Source of the DNA: Verrucomicrobia subdivision 3 bacterium UBA693
GTDB lineage: Bacteria; Verrucomicrobiota; Verrucomicrobiia; Limisphaerales; UBA8199
Direction: 5' to 3'
DNA length: 30,502 nucleotides
Assembly (NCBI GenBank): GCA_002298785.1
Contig: DBMR01000030.1
Location: 9,779-40,280 of the forward strand
The notes under the pieces: model-generated
Seen by the model: only the letters and a program-made list of their open reading frames with translations
Database searches by the model: none
What the model was told of the DNA's origin: nothing
Position numbers and translations under genes: made by a program
Shown here: one piece after another, positions 23,097 to 30,470 of the stretch
Layout: each line of letters starts with the position of its first letter
How positions within the stretch are numbered: the first letter of the stretch is position 1

Positions 23097-23971
23097 TCGA
23101 CATTCTGGGCTTGTTCGCGGAATTTTTCCAGTTCCGCCTTCAGGTTGACGACCTCCCGGGAGATCGTGCTGTCATTGGCTTTCGAGCCAATGGTGTTGAT
23201 CTCACGGTTCATTTCCTGAGCCAGGAAGTCCAACGTGCGACCGACCGGCTCGTTGGACTTACGGCACTCCTCGAACTGTTTGAAGTGACTTCCCAGTCGC
23301 GTCAACTCTTCGGAAATATCTGAACGATCCGCGAAATAGACAATCTCCCGCACCAGTCGTTCGTCATCGGGGGCCGGGCTTTCCAGGCCGGCGGCTTTGA
23401 TGCGTTCCAGCAACTGGGCGCGAAAACGCTCGGTCACCTGCGGCACTTGCTTGCGAATCAGGGTCACCGATTTTTGCAGCGCGCCCACACGACTGGCCAA
23501 GTCCGCTTCCAAATGAGCCCCTTCACGCTTGCGCATGGCGAGCAACGCGGCCATGGCTTTGCCCAGTGCCTTCTCGACGGCCGGCCAAAAATCGGCGTCC
23601 ACCAGGTCTTCGTCGGTTTGCAGCACTCCCGGGGCGTTGGCGATCTGCTCGATGCTCACTGTGCCGGTCAGCTTCAGTTCCTTGGCCAAACGGTTGAGTT
23701 CGCGGGCGTAGGCCTTGGCCAGCGGCACATTCACATGCAGCCGGGCGGTCGCGGGCCCATCTCCCGAGTGAATGCACACGCGCACCGAAAGCCGGCCGCG
23801 CCCGATCTGGCGGTTGAGCACGTCTCGAATTTGCGCTTCAAACATGTCCAGTTGCCGCGGCAGACTTAGGGTGATCTCACTTTGTTTGCGGTTTACCGAG
23901 CTGAGTTCCACCGTAACCTTGAACCCGCTCTGGGAACATTCGCCTCGCCCGTAACCCGTCATTGAATTCAT
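23093..23971 (-). CDS. yicC: YicC-family endoribonuclease
   Basis: The protein has 292 residues. MNSMTGYGRGE at the N-terminus and the C-terminal DUF1732 block (FLAQEMNREINTIGSKANDS, about 250-269) are the two signatures of YicC. Members form hexamers and cleave RNA, in E. coli acting on the small RNA RyhB. The long central coiled region (about 120-230) is typical. It heads the nine-gene minus-strand run and is divergent from the SCO1-like gene, with a 188-base gap that should contain both promoters. Its position before gmk is conserved across many bacteria. Confidence 0.95.
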   Translation of the reverse strand: MNSMTGYGRGECSQSGFKVTVELSSVNRKQSEITLSLPRQLDMFEAQIRDVLNRQIGRGRLSVRVCIHSGDGPATARLHVNVPLAKAYARELNRLAKELKLTGTVSIEQIANAPGVLQTDEDLVDADFWPAVEKALGKAMAALLAMRKREGAHLEADLASRVGALQKSVTLIRKQVPQVTERFRAQLLERIKAAGLESPAPDDERLVREIVYFADRSDISEELTRLGSHFKQFEECRKSNEPVGRTLDFLAQEMNREINTIGSKANDSTISREVVNLKAELEKFREQAQNVE

Positions 23972-24159
23972 CGCCCCCCAATATGCGAAATGCCGGAGGC
24001 CAGCGCGACTCGAAAATCTGGGCGGCGAACCCGGGGTCCGCTCCTGGCCGCCGGGGGCGTTCCGGCAACGGGTTTTATTTGAAACCCCGGACTATTTGAC
24101 TACTGTTCAGGCAGGGCGGTTCGCTTCCGGACGGCCCGCTGGATTTACGTCATAAAAGC

Positions 24160-24810
24160 ATGAACGAACCCGCGCGCAGAATGCAGTGGATGATCTGGTT
24201 TGGACTGGCCACCACCGTGGTGTTGCTGCTCCTGACGTTGACCTCTGTAAATTTGCAGCGCCGCGCCGCCTCCGACCTCCCGGTCATCGGCGCCGTGGCC
24301 AACTTCGCCCTCACCAACCAGGACGGCCAAGTGGTCACCCTCCAGGATTTGCGCGGCAAAGTCTGGGTGGCGGATATCATTTTTACGCGTTGCCCCGGAC
24401 CCTGCTTGAAAATGACCCGGCAAATGAAGGAGTTGCAGGAGGCGCTGGGAGCCGACGCCGGGGTGAAGCTGATTTCGCTCACCACCGATCCAGTATTTGA
24501 CACCCCGTCCATCCTCAAACAGTACGCCCAACGGTTCAACGCGAACCCGGCCCACTGGTCATTTCTCACCGGCACCCCGCAACAGATTGCCGCACTCGCC
24601 ATCGATTCGCTTAAACTCACCGCCATCGAGAAGAAGCCGGAGGAACGAGTCACCCCCGAGGACTTGTTCATCCACAGCACGATATTCGTGCTGGTGGATC
24701 GCCAGGGCCGGCTGCGTGGGGTGTTTGAAACCACCGGCGATGATATCGACCCGACTACCGTGAAGGCAAAAATCCTGCACGGGGTGAGAGCGCTGGAGGC
24801 AACCCCATGA
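24160..24810 (+). CDS. SCO1/SenC-family copper chaperone
   Basis: The protein has 216 residues. It has one N-terminal membrane anchor (about 10-29) and a thioredoxin-like domain. The copper ligands are Cys78 and Cys82 in TRCPGPCLKM, and His172 in DLFIHSTIFVLVD; the Cys-x3-Cys plus distal His set is complete. It delivers copper to, or reduces, the CuA site of cytochrome oxidase from the outer face of the membrane. The following DUF420 gene overlaps by 4 bases (ATGA), the usual end of an oxidase operon. No oxidase subunit is in this window, so the pair stands apart from its client here. A weak TTGAAA-N16-TACTGT at 24079-24106 might be its promoter. Confidence 0.92.
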   Translation: MNEPARRMQWMIWFGLATTVVLLLLTLTSVNLQRRAASDLPVIGAVANFALTNQDGQVVTLQDLRGKVWVADIIFTRCPGPCLKMTRQMKELQEALGADAGVKLISLTTDPVFDTPSILKQYAQRFNANPAHWSFLTGTPQQIAALAIDSLKLTAIEKKPEERVTPEDLFIHSTIFVLVDRQGRLRGVFETTGDDIDPTTVKAKILHGVRALEATP

Positions 24811-25250
24811 GCCCAGCCGATTTGCCCGCCGTCAACGCCACTCTCAATGCGCTCAGCGCGGTTTTTCTCTCGCTGGGGTACTTTTTCATTAAACGCCAAA
24901 ACCGCCAGGCGCATCGGAATTGCATGCTGGCAGCCTTTGGCACCTCCGTGCTCTTCCTGATTTGCTACCTGGGCTATCACGCATACGTGGCTTATGTATT
25001 GAAGCGTGGCCCGACCATTTTTCGTGATCCCGCCTGGTTTCGCCCGATCTACCTGGCTATCCTCCTCACCCACACAGTGCTGGCGGTCGTGATTGTGCCG
25101 ATGGTCCTGGTGTCGATTTGGCGCGCGCTGCGGGGCCGGTTCGAAGCTCACCGCAAGATCGCCCGCTGGACCTGGCCGCTGTGGATGTATGTCTCCGTCA
25201 CCGGCGTGTTGATTTACTACCTCTTGTACGTGCGGTTCCCGCAGCAGTAA
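24807..25250 (+). CDS. DUF420 family membrane protein (oxidase-associated)
   Basis: The protein has 147 residues and four membrane helices (about 5-27, 40-62, 77-100 and 115-138). The fixed His residues are in NRQAHRNCML (His37), LGYHAYVAY, LLTHTVLAVV and EAHRKIARWTWPLWMYVSVTG, matching the DUF420/CtaM pattern. In Staphylococcus CtaM is needed to mature a haem-copper oxidase; the histidines suggest haem or metal contact. Coupled by a 4-base overlap to the SCO1-like gene, it likely helps assemble the same oxidase. Confidence 0.85.
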   Translation: MSPADLPAVNATLNALSAVFLSLGYFFIKRQNRQAHRNCMLAAFGTSVLFLICYLGYHAYVAYVLKRGPTIFRDPAWFRPIYLAILLTHTVLAVVIVPMVLVSIWRALRGRFEAHRKIARWTWPLWMYVSVTGVLIYYLLYVRFPQQ

Positions 25251-25299
25251 ACCGCGCCACAGCACCCGCCCGAGGTCCACGGCAGAACCGGCGGGTTGA

Positions 25300-25328
25300 T
25301 TGACAGAACCCTGCCCGAGGCCTAGCGT
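25300..25328 (+). promoter_or_regulatory. Candidate sigma-70-type promoter of the zinc-ribbon gene
   Basis: A perfect -35 TTGACA at 25300-25305 is followed after 17 bases by TAGCGT at 25323-25328, a loose TAnnnT -10. The -10 is embedded in a perfect hairpin CCTAGC-GTTG-GCTAGG at 25321-25336. The ATG is 26 bases downstream of the -10. Confidence 0.4.
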
Positions 25329-25353
25329 TGGCTAGGGTCATTGAAACCATAAT

Positions 25354-25560
25354 ATGAGCGCCAAGTGTCCAGCTTGTGGTTCCATCATCTACAGTCGTCG
25401 CAACGTTCTCTGCGGAGTTTGCGGCCGGCGCTTGCCACACGAACTGCTCTTCACCGGCCAGGAACGCGAAAACGTCGAGCGTGATTTAGCCGAAGCAAAG
25501 CACCGGGCGCGGTTGGCCACCGAGGCTCGGCTCGCCAGGGAACAGCGGGACTCGTATTGA
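25354..25560 (+). CDS. Small zinc-ribbon protein
   Basis: The protein has 68 residues. Four cysteines in two knuckles, Cys5-Pro-Ala-Cys8 and Cys20-Gly-Val-Cys23, form a zinc ribbon at the N-terminus. The second half (about 33-66) is one charged helix (ERENVERDLAEAKHRARLAT). There is no catalytic domain. Short ribbon-plus-helix proteins can act as structural or nucleic-acid-binding modules; nothing specific can be claimed. Its own promoter-like sequence suggests that it is a single-gene unit. Confidence 0.7.
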   Translation: MSAKCPACGSIIYSRRNVLCGVCGRRLPHELLFTGQERENVERDLAEAKHRARLATEARLAREQRDSY

Positions 25561-25681
25561 CGGATCTCAACCGCCGTACCCGAGCACCCGGCCCCTGTTA
25601 ATCGTCAGGGAATGCTCTCCAACCTCTGTTTCGGGGTGCTCGAAAATGCCGTGCAAATGGGAAGGCACATCAGTAAATCTA

Positions 25682-25690
25682 TGCTATAAC
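25682..25690 (+). promoter_or_regulatory. Possible extended -10 element before the carbonic anhydrase gene
   Basis: TGCTATAAC at 25682-25690 fits the extended -10 pattern TGnTATAAT at all but the last base. The -35 position 17 bases upstream (AAGGCA) is poor. The surrounding 254-base gap (25561-25814) is locally AT-richer and shows no convincing gene. Confidence 0.25.
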
Positions 25691-25814
25691 TTTCGCCGGG
25701 CCGTTGCGGACCTACCGTCAAAGTGCTGAGATCAACCGTTATAGTTCTGATGACGACGCTGCCAGGTAGAATCCAACCTGACGACGGAACCGGAGGAACG
25801 TTGGAAATCATCGT

Positions 25815-26474
25815 ATGCGATATTTGAGCCATCTTTTCGAACGCAACCGGGCCTGGGCCGGGAGCATCAGCCAGCGCGATCCCGAGTTCTTTCTAAAGCT
25901 CTCCCGCCAGCAATCGCCCAGCTATTTGTGGATTGGCTGTTCAGACAGTCGCGTTCCAGCGAATGAAATCGTCGATCTGGCGCCCGGAGAGTTGTTTGTC
26001 CACCGCAACATCGCCAACCTGGTGGTGCATACCGATTTGAACTGCCTGTCGGTCATGCAGTTCGCTGTGGATCGACTTAAAGTGCGGCACATAATTGTTT
26101 GCGGCCATTACGGGTGCAGCGGCGTACAAGCCGCTTTGGCGCGGGACCGACTGGGTTTGAGTGACAATTGGTTGCGACACTTACAGGACGTCCAACAAAA
26201 GCATGAGCGCTATTTGGCGTCCATCGGCGGAGGGACCGAGACCAGCGATCGGCTTTGCGAATTGAATGTCATCGAGCAAGTGGCCAATGTTTGCCACACC
26301 TCGATCGCCCGCGATGCCTGGGAACGGGACCAGGAATTGTCCGTGCACGGCTGGATTTACGGTTTGCGCGACGGCATCCTGCGCGATCTGAATGTCACGG
26401 TATCCGGGTATAAAGAAACCGCTCCCGTCTACCGCAATGCGCTTTCAGCGTTGACCGGAGCCGCTGAACCCTGA
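25815..26474 (+). CDS. Beta-class carbonic anhydrase
   Basis: The protein has 219 residues, the usual size of the Can/CynT group. Zinc ligands are Cys42 (GCSDSRVPANEIV), His98 and Cys101 (VCGHYGCSG). The Asp44-Arg46 catalytic dyad is present. HRNIANLV and ELSVHGWIYGLRDGIL are further family blocks. It interconverts CO2 and bicarbonate in the cytoplasm, supplying bicarbonate to carboxylases or holding pH. There is no signal peptide. It appears to be a single-gene unit. Confidence 0.96.
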   Translation: MRYLSHLFERNRAWAGSISQRDPEFFLKLSRQQSPSYLWIGCSDSRVPANEIVDLAPGELFVHRNIANLVVHTDLNCLSVMQFAVDRLKVRHIIVCGHYGCSGVQAALARDRLGLSDNWLRHLQDVQQKHERYLASIGGGTETSDRLCELNVIEQVANVCHTSIARDAWERDQELSVHGWIYGLRDGILRDLNVTVSGYKETAPVYRNALSALTGAAEP

Positions 26475-26484
26475 CACACCGGAC

Positions 26485-26514
26485 TTGCGACCAAGGCAAA
26501 GGTGCGGGTAGTCT
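26485..26514 (+). promoter_or_regulatory. Weak promoter candidate for the GT-C gene
   Basis: TTGCGA at 26485-26490 and TAGTCT at 26509-26514 are separated by 18 bases. The layout resembles the TTGACA/TAGCGT element at 25300-25328. It lies 76 bases before the ATG at 26590. Confidence 0.25.
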
Positions 26515-26589
26515 CGCCCGGCGTTATGGACTGCCGGACAATTCAAAACACCAGGCCGCCACGCGCTTAGCAATTCCGTTAGTACGGCC

Positions 26590-27840
26590 ATGAAGCTCCC
26601 TCAGATACTTTCCAGCCGAAGAACAGGGATAATCGCGGCTCTCCTGCTGACGCTGGCGGCGGCAGGGATCGCGCTGGTTTCCGGAGACGCGCTACGGTAT
26701 CCGGACGAAATCGACTATAACGCGATCGCCGTTAATTTGGTGCATCATGGGGAGTTCGCCACGGAGCTCGGGGTGCCCACGGCTCTGCGCCCGCCAGGGT
26801 ATCCGTTTATCCTCAGTGGGATTTACCTCGTCAGTGAGCATCCGGTGTTGGCCAAGCTGCTAAATGCGCTGGCACTGGGAATTACGGCGCTCCTGTTAGG
26901 AAAGCTGGCGCAAGCCGGAGGCCGATCTGACGGCAACGGCGTGGCCGCCCGGTGGGCGCCCGTTTTGATGTTGGGCTACCCGCTGTTCCTCTACACTGCC
27001 GGCACTCTCTACCCGCAGACGATTGGCACCGTGCTCCTGGCAGGCATAGTCACGCTCATTGTCACCCGACCCGGCAAGGTTGGCATTGGCGCCTGGGCGG
27101 GGTTCATCTTCGGGATATTGATACTCACGGTGCCTTCGTTCCTGCTTTTCGCGGCGCTCCTGCCGCTGCTCTGCGCCTGGGTAGATTGGCGGGCCGGCCA
27201 CCGTTGGTACGCCCGAGCGCCCCTGATGCTGCTGGTGTCCGTGAGCCTGGTCATTCCCTGGACCGTCCGCAACCACCGGCAGTTTCACGCCGTCATTCCC
27301 GTGTCCGCTAACGGCGGGTTAAATCTCCTGCTCGGGAACTCGCCAAACACGACCGCCACCAGTGGCGTGAATGTGGATATCTCGGAATACACCAAGCAAA
27401 CCGAAGGAATGAACGAGCTCGAGAAAGACAATTTCCTAAAGAAATGCGCGGTGGATTACATCAAGGCCCACCCCGGTGATGCGCTTTGGCTGTACGCGCG
27501 GAAGGTGGCAGGCTATTTCCATTTCCGAAACAAACTCTTCACCCAGGCCGAAAGCTCGATCCTGAAAGACCTGGTGATGGCGGTGAGCTATTACCCGCTG
27601 CTGTTGCTGGCGCTCGGGCGCCTGGCCTGGTGGCGGCGCTATCCGTTAACCGCCACCGAGATAGTGCTCTGCGTATTGTATTTCGGAAACGCCTTCTTGA
27701 GCGCGGTCTTCTTCACCCGCATCCGGTTTCGGATTCCCTTTGATGCCCTCCTGATCGTGCTGGCAGCGCTCGAGATCGAGCTTATTATCTTGAGAATAAA
27801 GGAATTAAGGCACCCAACCACTCGCGAGTTGAAAGCTTAG
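26590..27840 (+). CDS. GT-C membrane glycosyltransferase (PMT/ArnT-like)
   Basis: The protein has 416 residues with about nine or ten membrane helices. After the first helix (about 13-30) comes the outward loop RYPDEIDYNAIAVNLVHHGE, whose Asp-Glu pair is the catalytic acidic motif of family GT39/GT83-type enzymes. It is followed by TALRPPGYPFILSGIYL, the typical Arg-Pro-Pro-Gly-Tyr-Pro turn. A soluble segment (about 236-315) contains SANGGLNLLLGNSPN. Such enzymes transfer a sugar from a polyprenyl-phosphate donor to lipid, glycan or protein on the outer face of the membrane. The acceptor is unknown. No polysaccharide cluster surrounds it. Confidence 0.8.
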   Translation: MKLPQILSSRRTGIIAALLLTLAAAGIALVSGDALRYPDEIDYNAIAVNLVHHGEFATELGVPTALRPPGYPFILSGIYLVSEHPVLAKLLNALALGITALLLGKLAQAGGRSDGNGVAARWAPVLMLGYPLFLYTAGTLYPQTIGTVLLAGIVTLIVTRPGKVGIGAWAGFIFGILILTVPSFLLFAALLPLLCAWVDWRAGHRWYARAPLMLLVSVSLVIPWTVRNHRQFHAVIPVSANGGLNLLLGNSPNTTATSGVNVDISEYTKQTEGMNELEKDNFLKKCAVDYIKAHPGDALWLYARKVAGYFHFRNKLFTQAESSILKDLVMAVSYYPLLLLALGRLAWWRRYPLTATEIVLCVLYFGNAFLSAVFFTRIRFRIPFDALLIVLAALEIELIILRIKELRHPTTRELKA

Positions 27841-27886
27841 GCGCCTGGGTGCGCGACTCGAAACCCCCAACGGAAACTGGAGGCTA

Positions 27887-28447
27887 TCACTCGATCACGA
27901 GGCCGAGCTTATTGTATCGGGGTTCGCACAGCGCGCATTGGCGCAAGTAACCCACGATGCGATCCGACAGTTGCTGGCAGCGACCGGTCCATTTATTGGA
28001 GCCGGCGAGCTGTTTGACGCAGGGCCGCAACCCGTGAAAACGAATGACGCGAGGAGCCTTCCCGAGGATCTGGCGCAACTCCTGGCGCAGCGACGGAAAG
28101 AAGAACAACTCGGAATCCGGTCCGGACTGGAGCGCGAGCGTGCGCAGATTAAACTCGAAAACGCCGGCGGAAGTTCCCGGGGAACTCGAAGGGGATTGGT
28201 TCTCCGGACGGAACCCGTGCAAAACCTTCTCGAACGCTCCGGCGAAATCACCGATGGAAACAGTTTGCAGACCGAGATCGTGTTTAAAATAGTGGAACAC
28301 GGCATTGGCCGCATGCGAGAGGAACTCGGGATCGTACTGGCTGGTTATTCCCGCGTCGGCTTCTTCCAGCAACATGTCGGGCGACATGGGCACCGATTCC
28401 CCGGAAGCCAGCTTGAATACCAAGCAATCGGACTTAAGAGTGATCAT
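27887..28447 (-). CDS. Uncharacterised protein coupled to nrdR
   Basis: The protein has 186 residues, starting MITLKSDCLVFKLASGESVP. The ATG at 28447 lies 14 bases inside the nrdR stop region, so translation is coupled. An N-terminal strand-rich part leads to a helical block (QYDPEFLSHAANAVFHYFKH, about 38-57) and LGLQTVSIGDFAGAFEKVLHGF. The C-terminus carries four cysteines (about 139-177): one in LRPCVKQ, one in GRCQQ and a Cys-x2-Cys in QCALCEPRYN, enough for a small zinc or iron-sulfur site. I do not recognise the family. The frame is open further upstream (to 28558), but only inside nrdR. Cotranscription suggests a job linked to ribonucleotide reductase control, with nothing more to support it. 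Confidence 0.7.
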   Translation of the reverse strand: MITLKSDCLVFKLASGESVPMSPDMLLEEADAGITSQYDPEFLSHAANAVFHYFKHDLGLQTVSIGDFAGAFEKVLHGFRPENQSPSSSPGTSAGVFEFNLRTLALQSGPDSELFFFPSLRQELRQILGKAPRVIRFHGLRPCVKQLAGSNKWTGRCQQLSDRIVGYLRQCALCEPRYNKLGLVIE

Positions 28448-28898
28448 TGATGCCCTCCAATTTGCGGACTTCCTGGACGAAGTCGGTTGCCTCTTGAAAG
28501 CGCCGGTAAACACTCGCAAAGCGAACATAGGCGACCTGATCGACTTGCCGCAATCCATCCATCACCAGCTTGCCAATCACCTCGCCCGGCACTTCACGCT
28601 CATACCGATCCGTGATCTCGAGCACGATCCGGTCCACCAGATCCTCGATGGCTTTTGGACTGACCGGGCGCTTTTGACACGCTTTGCGGATGCCGGCCAG
28701 CAGTTTGTCGCGGGAAAACTCCTCGCGCCGACCATCGCGCTTGAGCACCACCAGTCCCGCATGCTCGATCTCTTCGTAAGTGGTGAACCGATGAGCGCAA
28801 GCTTCGCATTCGCGTCGGCGACGAATCGTAGCCCCCTCACGCGAGGCGCGTGAGTCTATGACTTTGTCATCCAGACAACCGCATTTGGGGCAACGCAT
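28434..28898 (-). CDS. nrdR: Transcriptional repressor NrdR
   Basis: The protein has 154 residues, the normal NrdR length. A zinc ribbon with Cys3, Cys6, Cys31 and Cys34 (MRCPKCG and RRRECEACAHRFTTYE) is followed by an ATP-cone domain (VVLKRDGRREEFSRDKLLAG, about 50-69, and the rest). It senses ATP/dATP and represses ribonucleotide reductase genes through paired NrdR boxes. No nrdA/B/J gene is in the window. The frame continues upstream to 28973, but MRCPKCG is the universal NrdR start, and a promoter-like element covers that extension. Confidence 0.96.
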   Translation of the reverse strand: MRCPKCGCLDDKVIDSRASREGATIRRRRECEACAHRFTTYEEIEHAGLVVLKRDGRREEFSRDKLLAGIRKACQKRPVSPKAIEDLVDRIVLEITDRYEREVPGEVIGKLVMDGLRQVDQVAYVRFASVYRRFQEATDFVQEVRKLEGINDHS

Positions 28899-28944
28899 AG
28901 AATCGAGGTTCACTTGCCACAACAGCCGCTTGTGGCCATGGCAG

Positions 28945-28973
28945 GTGTAACACGCAACGGCTTGGGGCGTCAA
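28945..28973 (-). promoter_or_regulatory. Candidate promoter of nrdR
   Basis: On the minus strand TTGACG (28973-28968) is followed after 17 bases by TTACAC (28950-28945). The -35 is 5 of 6 to consensus; the -10 is weak. It lies 47 bases before the nrdR ATG at 28898. Confidence 0.35.
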
Positions 28974-28990
28974 GGCTCGAATTCGATGCG

Positions 28991-29920
28991 CTAGAACACG
29001 TGCGGCACGCCTTCTTCGAGAATGTTAAGTTTGTTCATTAACTTTTCCCGTTCGGCAATTTCCTGAAGCCAGCGTGGAGGCTCGTCGATGTCCTCGAAGG
29101 CGAGCCGAAACGATCCGTAGTGCATTGGTATTAAACGTCTGGATCGCAAGTCTTTAAACACCTTTATCGCTTCATCCGGCCCCATGTGGACGTGTCGAAA
29201 ACTCTCCGGATGATACGCACCTATGGGTAGCAGGGCGATTTCCGGCCGGCAAATTCGGCCGATTTCCTTGAATCCGTCGAAATAAGCGCTGTCGCCCGCG
29301 TGATAGATGCTGCGCCCCTGATGTTCGAGCACGAAGCCGCCGTACCCGCGATGATGATCGCGCAGGGTCCGGGCTCCCCAATGCTTGGACGGCACCAGGG
29401 TGACCCGCCAGTTAGCGTGCGTAAACGTCTCCCACCAATCCAACTCGATGATCCGCCCGAAACCCAAATCGTGGGCTAATTCGCCCACGCCCCACGGCAT
29501 GATTCCCAGCTTCGGATTCGGCAGACGCCGCAAAGTGGGTTTGTGGAAATGGTCGAAATGCGCGTGGGTGAGCAGGACGAGATCAATGGGAGGTAAGTCC
29601 TTGATCTTCATGCCACAACGCTTGACACGCTTCAGGAGGAAGAGCCAGTTGGCAAAATTGGGATCAATCAGTACGTTCAGGTCGTTGAATTGAACGAGGA
29701 AGGAGGCATGCCCGATCCAGGTAATGGCGACCTGGCCGGAACTGAGTTTGGGAAAAACCGGGCGGCGCTGGACGCCGGTACGGGGTGTGACCAGGGCCTT
29801 CAGGACCATCTCGTGAAAGAACTTGCGCGGCGCAAAATGCCGGGAAGGAGTCAGGTCCTTGAACTTACGCGGGAGTGGTTGGCGTATCACCGGTGGCCGA
29901 CAACGGGCTTTCTTAGTCAT
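28991..29920 (-). CDS. Metallo-beta-lactamase-fold hydrolase (NAPE-PLD/UlaG-like)
   Basis: The protein has 309 residues. WIGHASFLVQFNDLNVLIDP (about 68-87), the metal motif LLTHAHFDH (His119, His121, Asp123, His124), PSKHWGAR, HAGDSAYFDGF and MHYGSFRLAFED supply a complete two-zinc site. Trp-Ile-Gly-His-Ala plus PxH(W/F)xxR is the pattern of the NAPE-hydrolysing phospholipase D-like group rather than of beta-lactamases, so a phosphodiester or lipid substrate is likely. The first 50 residues are basic and precede the fold. The ATG at 29920 has AGGTG six bases upstream; a GTG at 29929 is an alternative. Its stop is 92 bases before nrdR. Confidence 0.88.
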   Translation of the reverse strand: MTKKARCRPPVIRQPLPRKFKDLTPSRHFAPRKFFHEMVLKALVTPRTGVQRRPVFPKLSSGQVAITWIGHASFLVQFNDLNVLIDPNFANWLFLLKRVKRCGMKIKDLPPIDLVLLTHAHFDHFHKPTLRRLPNPKLGIMPWGVGELAHDLGFGRIIELDWWETFTHANWRVTLVPSKHWGARTLRDHHRGYGGFVLEHQGRSIYHAGDSAYFDGFKEIGRICRPEIALLPIGAYHPESFRHVHMGPDEAIKVFKDLRSRRLIPMHYGSFRLAFEDIDEPPRWLQEIAEREKLMNKLNILEEGVPHVF

Positions 29921-30026
29921 ACCAGTCACCTAGTAATCTGCCAGAGAACCGGTTGCCGTGCAATGCGAGCATTTGAATACTTCACAAGGCGTTGCGTCAG
30001 ATTGGACATAGTGGAAAGGCTGTAAA

Positions 30027-30470
30027 ATGAAGAGAATAACAATCGCTCTGTTAGCAGTAGCAATCGCCGGAACCGGATGGACTCGCGCCTCGGCCGGGAA
30101 TTGTGGTTGGTCGACGGCTGGCGCGGTATTGACCGGGGTCGTCGCCGGGGCAGTCATCGTTAAAGCTTTTGAACCAAGTCCGACTTACGTTTATGCACCG
30201 GCGCCAGTGGCCCCACCGCCAGCGCCAACTGTCGTTTACGCCCCGGCTCCCGCGCCGGTGGTCTACGCTCCGGCTCCAGCCGTAGTATATGCGCCTCCTC
30301 CGACGGTCGTTTACGTGCCCGCTCCGAGGGTGGTTTATGCTCCCGCGCCCGTAGTCTGCGCGCCACGCCCGGTGGCGGTCTGCCGCCCGCCGTATTACGG
30401 GCCGCCGGTGGTGAGTTTCAATTTCGGCTTCGGTTATGGCGGCCATCACCGTGGTCATGGCCACTGGTGA
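30027..30470 (+). CDS. Secreted VVYAPAP-repeat protein
   Basis: The protein has 147 residues. A signal peptide (MKRITIALLAVAIAGTGWTR, cleavage near ASA-GN) is followed by a hydrophobic Gly/Ala/Val stretch (about 29-46) that may anchor it in a membrane. Six or so imperfect repeats of Val-Val-Tyr-Ala-Pro-Ala-Pro occupy about 53-115, then a Cys/Pro-rich part and a Gly/His tail (GFGYGGHHRGHGHW). The Pro-Tyr repeats would form an extended polyproline-like rod, and the His-rich end could bind metal. Codons vary between repeats, so selection holds the protein sequence. The function is unknown; it may be an envelope or cell-wall-associated spacer. A ribosome site GGAAAGG lies 7 bases before the ATG. 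Confidence 0.75.
   Translation: MKRITIALLAVAIAGTGWTRASAGNCGWSTAGAVLTGVVAGAVIVKAFEPSPTYVYAPAPVAPPPAPTVVYAPAPAPVVYAPAPAVVYAPPPTVVYVPAPRVVYAPAPVVCAPRPVAVCRPPYYGPPVVSFNFGFGYGGHHRGHGHW

Noticed and set aside
18846..24159. Sigma-54 (-24/-12) promoter for the operon's own regulator to act on
   Set aside because: No TGGCAC-N5-TTGC match with correct spacing was found by eye; the nearest (TGGCAC-N5-TTGGC on the minus strand, within coaC) has the wrong -12 and lies in coding sequence.
25605..25832. Minus-strand 75-codon frame in the gap before the carbonic anhydrase gene
   Set aside because: It starts inside the carbonic anhydrase gene, has no recognisable motif, and overlaps the likely promoter region.
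28899..28973. N-terminal extension of NrdR with an extra Cys-x2-Cys (CYTCHGH)
   Set aside because: All NrdR proteins start at MRCPxC; the extension covers a promoter-like element and lacks a ribosome site.
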